DNA of 64,000 nt from Plantago major (Eukaryota; Streptophyta; Magnoliopsida; Lamiales; Plantaginaceae), in assembly GCA_026545765.1 (NCBI GenBank), contig CM048841.1, forward strand, positions 4,101,712-4,165,711, in the 5' to 3' direction. The notes beneath the pieces were generated by a model that saw only the letters and a list, made by a program, of their open reading frames with translations, made no database searches and was not told where the DNA came from. This document shows, piece by piece, positions 37,136 to 47,238 of this stretch (position 1 is the first letter of the stretch; the number at the start of each line of letters is the position of its first letter). A program made the translations under genes and the position numbers.

Positions 37136-40100
37136 TTTTTTCTTTTTTTTTTCTTTTTTGGTTTTGAAAATATAAGAAAAGCTAGCTAGATTAATTTGTG
37201 TCTGTTATTTGTTTTTACTAGGATGAGATATTAAAATGATTGAGGAGCTAGGTTTGTAATTTTGGTTAGGTATTAGGCAGTTACTACATGAAAGGATTCT
37301 TGAGAGGTTTGTGGAGATTGAGAGAGATGAAGACGAAGAGTGTGACACACAGACACATGATACAAACGGTTAAATAGAGCTAAATTTCACTGCTACTCCA
37401 TTTATTCATTTTACCATTCATTACTTAACGTTTTAGTCACTAATCGATCAAGTTATGGTGTAATTGCGTGATATAATGGCGCCCCCTCATACCAACACAT
37501 ATTTTTTGACATACACTTTGTCATTACTCGTACATTACGTGCACTAAAAACTTTCTATAGTTCATTTGTTATAAAATTGTCTTAGAGGAACACGCTTAAC
37601 TACATAGTTGCTATAATGGATCCAAAAAGTGCGCTCCTCTACAAAAAATACGCTTAACTTTCTACACATATTTTTTCACATACACCTTGTGAGTTTGGAT
37701 TGACTTGGCCATGATATTGTCCGATCCGCAACCACCTAAGTATGAATAATGAATAATTGACACTCTGAGCCGGTGCAATTACTACTAGATTGTTACCTGG
37801 ATGATATGCTCGCCTCACAGACCTACACATATCCATTAAGCACACTTCGCCACTCGTGCATGCTTCAAGAAATTTTTCAATTGATTATACATCTTAATAC
37901 TGATTCAAAGCAATCACGCCTAACCTTTGAAGTTTGTATGAATGGATTTTGAAAAGAAAGGTGAGTATTGGCGGTATAAGTAGCACGGCGTGACAAATTA
38001 ACTCACAAGATACAATATTATAGACTGATCGAGAAATAATTAAAAATAAAAGATACTAGCAAATATTATATTTATAACTATAAAAACTGAAGGTTTTACA
38101 TGGAAACATTGGTGTGTAAGTAAACACAAATATATAATTTGTTAAATGTTTATAATATTTATGTTCATATTTAAATGAGTAAGCATCCTAGAAGACTGTT
38201 TTTACAGAGGGGTAGAAAGGACCAACAAAATACTATGGTTATAGCGGTAATATCACTTTTAGTAAGAACATTGGTGCTATACGCACACATAAAAGATGTG
38301 TTTGTTAAATGTAATAGTTGATGTTTCATGTTAAAACACGGACATTTACATGTAGAATTGTTGGTTTTGAGAAGACAACATTGACAAGATATAAAATGTT
38401 CAGTTATATTAATATTATATTCTAAGCAAACTTTATGAGCTAGTTTTTTTTATAAAGAAAGACGATCAGTTCAAACAAAATTGAAAAAGAGTACAACTTG
38501 AATTGGAGAAGCGTCCCAAAAAAATTAGTACTACAAAAGGAGAATTACATCAAAAGAGGGGGAAAGAGAAAGAGGTGGTTTGGCATTGTATTGGAGCCGA
38601 TCTCAACTCCGCCTCCCATTTGTATTCTATCTACACTACTTTTCCTCTCTTTTTACTTTTTATTTATTTGTATTATGTTACTAACAATCATAAATCAATC
38701 AAATAATTTTAAAATCAATTAAATAACCTTAAAAAATATCAAAACCGTCATATATATATATATATATCTTATACACACAATTCAATCTTACACAACCTAC
38801 ATAACTAACCCTACAAAATCAATAAACGCAAAACTTTATACCAAATACTATGTTTCAATAGTCAACTATAATCTACAAACTCAGTTACTATTCATCCAAA
38901 AAACTATGCTCCAGTCCAGTTTCTTGAATTTTTTAGCAAACATCCCGAAATTCTCTACCGAACCACTTCTCTTAAAAACTGCGTGTACCAAATAAATCCA
39001 AGACAAGTTATTATAGTCGGACATAATAGTACGGCATGAATTCACGTGCACGAACTATTTTTCTTGAAAAAATTCAAAATTCGAGATTAAAAGGATATCA
39101 TGCGGATACCCACATATTAATTATATTACTAGTTTATATTAAAAGAATATCAGTCTCCTCTCAATTCTCAAGTATCTTACCAATCCAGTATTACATGTCC
39201 CTTTCCATACTTTATCTATTTAAAATAGTTAATGGAGTAAAGAAGTATTGTATTTACTATCAATACATACATAGTACGTATATACTAAAATATGACGGTT
39301 TTAAGGTTAGAAATCGCCGACGTTACTATTTGTGGTTAAATTAGGAGATTAGATTAGAAGATTTATCAGATAATTAGTCCATTAATTTAGAATCGCAATA
39401 GTAACTGATTAACTGCAGGTTAGGTTAGTGTCGCATAAAATTATTGAAATTGCATTATTTGGTTTAATTTCTTGTACTTTACATTTAACATGTTCGTACG
39501 GATCTTCCTAAAGTATGCAATTTATACTCACGCTGGATATATTTCATTTGCTACCCGTATCCATCCATCAATCAATCCATACATTCCATCCATCCATGTA
39601 TATATTATGTAAAGCACAATAGTCTAAACCCAATCAGATTAATACAATCCTACGTGAAATTTTCTGGAATTAGTTGTATTTTAGCCAAAATATATTTCAT
39701 TGTTATTTTTAGTATGTTGTCTACATATATAGTTTTTATTAAATCTCATATAACTTTATCTACAAAAATCCGAAAAATATTTTGAATATATATTTGAATT
39801 CGTCGTGACAAGACGAATCCATAGACACCAATCTTGAATAGTATTATTTCAAGAAATTATTTTATTCATTAAAATAAAATATAAATTTATTAAATAAGAT
39901 AAAATGAATTAATGGAAATTTAAAAATAGAATATTTATTAAATAAATTCAATCTACGTGAAATTTTGTGGAATTAGTTGCATTTTCAACCAGTATATCTT
40001 CCATTATTTATTTTTGATATGTTGGCTGCATATATAGTTTTTATTAAATCTAATATAAATTTATTCTACAAAACTCCAAAAAATATTTTGAACATATATT

Positions 40101-40548
40101 TGAATTCACCATGACAAGACAAATCAATAGACACCAATCTAGAATATTATTATTAATTAAATAAATTATTTTATTCACTAAAATAAAATATATATTTATT
40201 AAAGAAGATAAAATGAAATAATGGAATTTAAAAAATAGAGCATTTATTAAATATTTAATACTCCACACATCTATTTAACAAGAAATTAATAGATATTTAG
40301 ATTTTCAATTATAAATTTTGATTCTACGGTTGAGCAACGTCCGAATAGGGGGGCGAGAATTTTGTTCCATGATGTTTTGCCAGGTTAAACGTGAGTCTAA
40401 TGTTTTAGCGCTCAAATTATTAGTTGAGTGTTCTTATATAATATAACTAGAACATGAGCGTGCCATTATGGCATCTATTTACAAATAATAATAAAAGTAT
40501 ATGAAGATAAGTGCAATCATTGTTTCTGATAACGAATTGTCTTTTTTT
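37136..40548. other. Upstream region of CYP78A and intergenic spacer
   Basis: The first few hundred bases should contain the CYP78A promoter and 5' UTR (a T-rich run at 37136-37160 abuts the ATG). The rest is AT-rich with a TA microsatellite near 38751-38766 and the tandem duplication at 39650-40255. No gene seen. Confidence 0.45.
39650..40255. repeat. Tandem duplication of a roughly 300-bp AT-rich unit
   Basis: Unit 1 (39650-39952) and unit 2 (39953-40255) both start tacgtgaaatttt. They share gcatatatagtttttattaaatc-like, atatttgaattc and gacaccaatct segments in the same order, with an estimated 85-90% match by eye. Non-coding. Confidence 0.8.
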
Positions 40549-40840
40549 AGTTGAATTAAGATTTTGGATAGTGCGAATTGATCTGTTCCAATTTGATTAA
40601 AGAAGATGGAGAAGAAATATCGGTTATCGTGGTTTTTTTTATTTTTTTAATGATGAATTGATTTTGTTGGAGTTCGATTAAGGTTTTGAATTTATTGGAG
40701 ATGACATATTGAGATTTTTTAATGATGAATTGATTTTGTTGGGGTTGATTTAGGACTTGAAATTTAATTAGAGAAGACAACTTTAGTGTTTTTAATGATG
40801 AATTGATTTTGTTGGAGTTGCGTTAGGGCTTAGAATTAGA
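40549..40840. repeat. Short tandem repeats, 60-75-bp units
   Basis: Three to four imperfect units built around aatgatgaattgattttg and ttggagttcgattaagg-like stretches. Non-coding. Open stretches on the minus strand reflect the repeat. Confidence 0.7.
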
Positions 40841-40848
40841 ATGAATAA

Positions 40849-40981
40849 GGCTCTGTTCTTTTCAACTTAAAACTCATTCAGTTCAATTCAGTTCTGCTTA
40901 GTTATATTTTATACTACAATTCAGTTCAGTTCAGTTCAATTCAGTTCAGTTCAATAAATTTCAGTTGAAAAGAACAGAGCC
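40849..40981. mobile_element. Tourist-like MITE (133 bp, TAA target duplication)
   Basis: Perfect 19-bp terminal inverted repeats (GGCTCTGTTCTTTTCAACT) flanked by TAA at 40846-40848 and 40982-40984. The interior is a series of cagttcagtt/tcaattcagt pentamer-like repeats. Non-coding. Confidence 0.9.
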
Positions 40982-40984
40982 TAA

Positions 40985-43900
40985 AACATATTGGTTTTTT
41001 GTAATTAAAGTCTAATTTACATGCGTATCACAAATCGGTTCAATTTAACTTAAATTAAGTACTCAATTGCACAACTCTAATAAATAAATACTAGCATTTA
41101 CGTAACACACTACGTGTGTTAAGGGTTTTTATATAAACCAATGAATCTGTGATTGAAAAAAAAAAAAGAGAAAATATTGAAAATAATAAATAAAAGGGAG
41201 AAACTTACGCCAATGGGATTCGAACCCTGCACCTTCTACTAAAACAATGACACATGTACATACCGGATTCAAATTAAATTAGTAAGATCAACGGATGAGA
41301 TTTAAATTGAATTACAAACTTAGTGAAACTTTTTGAATTATTATATACTACTTTGAATATACTGTAATATATAAAGTTGATGGGCTAAATCCACCATATT
41401 CATTCAAATTCCAGCCATCCTACGTGAAATGTTGATACGGTTGAGCATAGTCCGAATAGGGGATGTATTAGTGTTGTTGCTAGGGATCATGAGGGCAATG
41501 TTATTGCTTGGTGATTTTTTTTTATGTTTTATGATTGCTGAAAATGCGGAAGGTTGGCCAGCCAAATTAAGAACAAAATTTATTTGAGATTTTGAGTGGC
41601 AACGTGTAGTAATTGAAAGAAATTGTTCTTTGGTGATTAGATCTCTTAAATCGACAAATTTTAGCTTTGCCCCTTTATTTCATTTTTCAAAGAAATTCAG
41701 GTATTTAATGAAGAATTAAGCTTTGCCAAGTTAAACGTGAGGGTAACGTTTTAGCACATATATTATCGGTGTTCATATGATGATGTTGGTTTGGTATATT
41801 TGTATTATCCACACCAAGATCGTTTTAGCATATATTGTTATAGTGGTATATATGTTACTAGACATGCTTTTTTTCAATTCTAGGATATAGAAGAGATACA
41901 CATGAGCTAATTGGTGGTGTGTTGATCTTTACATGTCTATCAACAACTTTTTACACGTGAAAACTTTCAAGTTCTTTTTCTTTATGTATAAGATTCGATC
42001 GGTAGGATGAGGTATAAGGGTTCTCTTACGGTCTTTGTCCGGAAGGACTGGTTCTATCCAATCCGAATTCAACCCCGTGCGAAATAATGATGTTCAGGTT
42101 CGGTCTAGCATATACTCGAACCCGTTCTACACCTTTGTTACAAGACCCGAGCGCAACATTTTATGATTAAGTTAGTAAAAAGTACATTTTTCTCCGGTCG
42201 AAGTGCATATACTCTAGCGGGAAACTCTCTTCGATCTTCGCTCTACTTTCTTGATCCATAACAGGCCTGGGGATCTGATACTCTCTAGGTGGGGAAACTC
42301 AATTCAATCTTCTCTCTTCTTTCTTGATCTACATAATGAGCCGGGGGAGGGGGGATCAGTTTATACTCTCTAGGCGGAGAAAATATCTTCGATCTTCTCT
42401 GTACTTTCTTGATCTCCATGACGGGTCGTTTGGGGGGGGGGGGGGGGAACCGTACATGTGAAATTATGTGTGTTGAATAATAATTTTTGTGTTTTTGGTG
42501 GGTGACGCATACCACCGCGGGGTTGTTGGGAACTGGTAGGTTGGAAAAAAACAACCGTAATATGTGGAATCAAGTTTGTATAATTTTTTTTTTTGTGTGT
42601 TGTGGGGTGACCACATACCACCGCGGCGGTTGTTTGGAACAACCCTATTGATTGTGTATACTTTTGTATTTTATTTTGGTTTCATTTGAGGGATAATGTT
42701 TTAAAAAAAAACATATATTTTTTTGAATAAGCTAATTATATTACATGGGCTCACCCGTGATCGAACCTCTTGCATGTAAATGTTTTAAAAAAAAACATGT
42801 GCTTGTTACTAATTAACAGGTCGGATACGGTAGGACCCTATTTTTACATTTTCTATAGTTAACATAAATAAACACTCAATGATATAATATTGAATGAAGA
42901 AGGATTACCGACCGACACCATGATCAACGTTATTCACATAAATTTAACTACCTTATTTTCTCGATTAATTTATTTTATCTTTTATTTTTTTTGAGAAAAA
43001 AATAATCTTCATTCATTCAAAAATAGCCAAAGGCTCAGAGAAATAGGCCAGTAACAAAACATCAGCAGGAAGCTGTTCCTCACCCCCTTTCTATTTATTA
43101 TTAGAACTCAACTATACTGTGGCATCACCACGAGTTAGTACTATTAAGTTGTGAATTGTGATTGTTGTGATTGTGATATACTACTATTTGTTTGTTCCCA
43201 TACGTATTTAACATATCCCATCTAATATAATAATTTTAAATATAAAATAAGTTTTGGATATGGTAACATATTAAACGTATCTCCTATCACAAATCTGTAC
43301 TTGTCACCCAATAAATGAATGATCAATGAATGGAGATGGTTCATCTATTCTAAATGAACCAATTTTCGCACTATAAACTATTTAGAAATCGTCTATTAGG
43401 AGACCTACTTGTGGAGTTTAATGATCATATGTAAAAGCAAACATGTGAAGTGTCTGGTGCGATCTTGGGCCCATGCGATTTGTTCATCTGCATGCAGTCC
43501 TATATTTTTGGTAAAATTCTAGTCAAAGTCAAAATTTACCCATTAATTAAAAATTAAAAAAAAAACCTAGTAAAACCAAATCAAATTAAAAATGGTAAAT
43601 TTTACTGTGTATCCAGTGAGATAGAGTATTTCACCATATATCTACGTTGAAAAAAATACAACGTAGACTATATAAATAAAGCAAAGAAATACGGAAAACT
43701 ATGTCTTTTTTTTTCAATAAAACTTTTCAACTAAGTACCGGTCTTGTATTATTGCTCAATAAATCCTTTTTGGGTCTAGAACCACACACAAGGGCTTTTT
43801 GGGTTGTTTTTTGAATAAAGTTGGCAAAAATATTACTACCCAATTTTTACACTCACAAAATTGGGTTCACAGAGTTTCAAAAAGTCCAGCTCAAGTCCAC

Positions 43901-44301
43901 ATTACTATTAACCGTAATGGATGTATTAGATAATCATGGAAACACTCAATGATCACCAATCACGAAAGTTCCTTCAATGTTTACAAATTAATAAAACACT
44001 TTATTGAAAAATTATTTAATACTAGTAAGTAGGAACCTTATCTGAGGAAGTAGATTCAGCACATACTGCCATACAATTTTCATGTACAGTCCGTCCATAT
44101 GCTGTCATTTCTTGTGCAACATGTCGTAATATATTGTAACTATCGTAGTAGTACTTCTAGTAAACATCATTTCTTATACTACATCTGTTGTTACTTGTAA
44201 CAATGTAACTTGTACTAACTCACTGTTCTTCTAGTACATAACTCCTGAAAAATTCATTAATCCAGAGAACATTTTCTCAGTTGAAAGACACTAATCACCA
44301 G
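40985..44301. other. Repeat-rich intergenic spacer upstream of the F-box gene
   Basis: AT-rich. Segments at 41434-41760 repeat parts of 40325-40440 (tacggttgagca, gtccgaatagggg, ttaaacgtgag, acgttttagc), so this interval is a diverged second copy. A three-unit repeat lies at 42209-42426. Near 42480-42660 two units share gcataccaccgcgg/gttgttggaa-like stretches next to G- and T-homopolymers. A poly-T-flanked stretch at 42985-43085 looks like the 3' tail of an old retrotransposon. No gene seen. Confidence 0.45.
42209..42426. repeat. Three-unit tandem repeat (about 75 bp)
   Basis: Units near 42209, 42281 and 42364 each run from tactctag or tactctctagg through ttcgatcttctct-like sequence to actttcttgatc. 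Followed by a 15-base G run. Confidence 0.75.
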
Positions 44302-45432
44302 ATGAATTCTATGGAACTGATCAATCGTACAGAAGTCATACCACGGCCGAAGAGATCACGGCTATATAGTATCACTGCAGACGTTGAAACCGATGAGATT
44401 CGTGACCTTCCAGACGATTTAATCTTCAAGATTTTAGTTTCATTACCTGCCCAACTCCTTTCCAGGCTAAAGCTAGTGTGCAAGAAATGGTTCCACTTGA
44501 TCAGTAGCCTGGATTTCGTTACATGTCAAGCAAATCAGTCTGAAACGCTTCTAATATCTAAAGAGTTCACCTTTTCGCCTCCTGATCAATCCTGCTACCG
44601 TGTTTTTGATTTGGGTTGCGCCAGGGACAGGTTCTTAAAGTCAGGCCTATCAAACATGGGCCGCGTTCTAGCAGCCTGTGATGGCTTGGTACTGGCGAGT
44701 ACAAAGACGAACGCCAGTCTGATTCTTGCGAACCCGTTGACTAGAAAGCATACCGAGCTTCCATTAAGTTCGTACAGGAGTACTGCCGTGTTATCTTGCG
44801 AATTGTACAGCTTAGCATTTTGTAGCAGGACAGGGGAATACAGAGTTGTACACATGTATCGACGGGAGAAATTGGGAGAGATCGTAGCCTGTGAAATCCT
44901 TAGCGTACGCACGGGGAAATGGAAGATGGTCGATAGCTTCTCGACTGAACTGTTAAGGAGTCTTAGGCATACGACGGTGGTATCAGTCGATGGGACATTG
45001 TACTGGATGCCTGTGAAACACGGGGCATCGTATCTTGTCTGTATGGACGTGCAAGATGAGGCGTTCGAGACCAAGAAACTGCCTGCGATTTGTGCTGCCA
45101 ATGATCGGCTGGTCGAGATTGGGGGAGCTGTTGGGTTGATGATACATGCCACTCATCATGTTATGCAAGTTTGGATTCTTGACAGAGGGAATGAGAAGTG
45201 GATTAAGAGGTACGAAATTGATCTGAATTTCGGGTTTGGTTACTCTCCTGTTCCTGTTTGTTCAAGAAATGGGAATGAAATGGTTTTTGCTTATCCTGGT
45301 GGAAATCAGCTGTATGTTTATGATTTGAACAAAGGTCAGATAAAGCTTGCTTATTCAAGAGATGAAGTAGACAAATGGAGTCTTGAGAAACTATGTATTG
45401 CTCATCGGAACACGCTTGTCTCATGGGATTAG
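44302..45432 (+). CDS. F-box protein with C-terminal F-box-associated domain, intronless
   Basis: Expected substrate receptor of an SCF (Skp1-Cullin-F-box) ubiquitin ligase. It is 376 residues in one exon, from the first ATG. A basic stretch (P-R-P-K-R-S-R) precedes the F-box at about residues 34-76 (I-R-D-L-P-D-D-L-I-F-K-I-L-V-S-L-P, then L-V-C-K-K-W-F-H-L-I). The remainder (about 90-350) has the pattern of F-box-associated interaction domains: C-D-G-L-V-L-A, N-P-L-T-R-K-H-T-E-L-P, then a predicted beta-propeller-like half with G-T-L-Y-W-M-P and L-Y-V-Y-D-L-N-K. The substrate cannot be inferred from this. A second in-frame Met at residue 4 is an alternative start. No disruption is seen. Confidence 0.88.
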   Translation: MNSMELINRTEVIPRPKRSRLYSITADVETDEIRDLPDDLIFKILVSLPAQLLSRLKLVCKKWFHLISSLDFVTCQANQSETLLISKEFTFSPPDQSCYRVFDLGCARDRFLKSGLSNMGRVLAACDGLVLASTKTNASLILANPLTRKHTELPLSSYRSTAVLSCELYSLAFCSRTGEYRVVHMYRREKLGEIVACEILSVRTGKWKMVDSFSTELLRSLRHTTVVSVDGTLYWMPVKHGASYLVCMDVQDEAFETKKLPAICAANDRLVEIGGAVGLMIHATHHVMQVWILDRGNEKWIKRYEIDLNFGFGYSPVPVCSRNGNEMVFAYPGGNQLYVYDLNKGQIKLAYSRDEVDKWSLEKLCIAHRNTLVSWD

Positions 45433-45590
45433 CTAGCTTGTTTCCCCGAGATGAATATCACGTGTTTAACTATACATTATATATCGAATGTTTATTACGG
45501 ACATTATATAATATAAATGTATTTAGTTATTCCAGAATACGACAAGGTCTTGAATGTGTACTATTCCATATTTCAATCGGTAGTCTAGTA

Positions 45591-45862
45591 CTCCCTCCGT
45601 CCCGTGAATCTGGACACATTTCTTTTCGACACTGTTTTTAAAAAAGTCAATTGTTTATTGTTTGTTGTTAGGGAGATAAATGATAAAGAATGGAGAAAAT
45701 ATGAGAGATAAGATATATAATGATAAAGAATGGAAAAAGTAAGAGAGATAGATGAGTTAGGGGGAGTTAGTTGGTATATTTTTTTGTTATTTTTGTAACT
45801 GAACTAGATTCGTGGGACGTCCATTAAAGTAATAAGGGTCCAGATTTACGTGACGGAGGGAG
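45591..45862. mobile_element. Stowaway MITE (272 bp)
   Basis: The terminus ctccctccgtcccgtgaatc pairs with gatttacgtgacggagggag. TA flanks are at 45589-45590 and 45863-45864. This is the best preserved Stowaway end pair in the window. Confidence 0.92.
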
Positions 45863-46226
45863 TATAAAATTTTGATTTTAAACCGTGATCACAAACTCTG
45901 ACTAGTGTTAAACCAATATAATCGGATAACTTATAACTCAGATCTAAATCGATCTTGTTGATTGGTGGTTCCATCTATGAAGTCAGAGCAGGTTGTAAAT
46001 TATGTCTTCATTTCGCATGTTTAAAAAATCTGTTCGCACTTGCTTAACTTCAAAATCAAATCTCAGTCAAGGTGTCGCCCTGACTAACGTCAGTCATCTA
46101 TTTTGATCCATTAGATTAAAATTTCAACGGTTGAGATCGAATAATCTGTTCCCTTTCGCACTAAGTGTTCTGTAGGTGTCATTTGTAGTAAAAGGTGTTC
46201 TTTAACCGCCTCGCTTTTAAATTATT

Positions 46227-46230
<4 letters not shown>

Positions 46231-46300
<70 letters not shown>
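46231..46300. repeat. TA dinucleotide microsatellite (about 70 bp)
   Basis: Uninterrupted alternation of T and A. Confidence 0.95.
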
Positions 46301-46307
<7 letters not shown>

Positions 46308-46429
46308 ATTACCTCTATTAAAAAATCAAAAAAAAAATTGAAATCAAAAAATTAAATCACCTATCTTTTTCCCACCACCGACATACCATCGCTTCAGAAT
46401 TTTTTTTTTGAAAGCTCCGATCAGTCACG

Positions 46430-46555
46430 TAGCTCGATCGGAGCTTCCATGGCGAACAGAGCTTCCAGGAAGCTCGATCTGAGCTTCCCGTGGAGATCAC
46501 GGGAAGCTCGATCTGAGCTTCCCGTGGAGATCCACGGAGCTCAGATCGAAGCTTA
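46430..46555. repeat. Short tandem/inverted repeats of aagctcgatctgagcttccc type
   Basis: Units of about 36 bp (agctcgatctgagcttcccg, tggagatcacggg) recur and are also partly self-complementary (agctcagatcg at the end), so the stretch can form several hairpins. GC content is clearly above the surroundings. Confidence 0.65.
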
Positions 46556-47238
46556 GGAAAAAAAAAAATTCCGGCGGTGGTGATGTGGGATTGTGGAAGA
46601 AGATATGTATTTAATTGTTTTTATTAGGAATTAATGGAGAAATTAATAGTTTAAAAAAATAAATAGCGGTTGAAGCGTCTGAGGCGGTTGAGGCGTGAAG
46701 CAGCGGTTGAGGCGACAGAATGTGATTGATGGCGACGGCAGAAGAATCTAACACGTGTCGACACTCGACCGACGGTAAAAAACCTGAAAATAATTTGGCT
46801 TAGGAGACGAAAAACACCACAAAACACTATCAAACACCACAACACAAGCATTTTCATCACACAAAAACTTCTGCTCCCGATATCCTGACTTGTATATTCT
46901 CTACTTATCGTTTGAGTACAACTATAGTTTTCAGTCCCTATTGATTTTTTACCTCAGAGGTTTTCCACATCAACATGTGACTCATCACAAGTTCAAACTC
47001 ACACTTGACATAAAATTTAAAAAAGATAGTATTCCGAAACACAAATTAAATAATCAAATTAAAAGTGTAGCTCAACTCCAACATCATTTCAATAAGTTTG
47101 GAATACGGGATAATGTACTCGATTCGACTCAGATCGTTATAACAAGGGTAGCAAAGCAACTTTGCCCATGGTGTAGTTTCTACTTTAGGTAAGATCGTGC
47201 TTTCTTTCTGCTTCCCGCCCAATTACCTCCAAAATCCA

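Larger units (their letters stand above)
45433..47238. other. Spacer between the F-box gene and XRCC2
   Basis: It holds a Stowaway MITE (45591-45862), a TA microsatellite (46231-46300), a GC-richer repeat (46430-46555), and the likely XRCC2 promoter. I see no gene. Confidence 0.5.

Noticed and set aside
41214..41240. gggattcgaaccctgc resembles a tRNA T-arm/B box (also ggttcgaatcc near 53612)
   Set aside because: No cloverleaf or A box can be built around either site; at most they are SINE-derived fragments, which I cannot support.
42985..43085. Possible LINE 3' tail (poly-T run followed by a short conserved-looking stretch)
   Set aside because: Too short and without any coding remnant or target duplication to call an element.
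47197..47238. N-terminal extension of XRCC2 from a GTG codon
   Set aside because: Nuclear plant genes start at ATG as a rule; the first in-frame ATG at 47239 gives an N-terminus of normal length.
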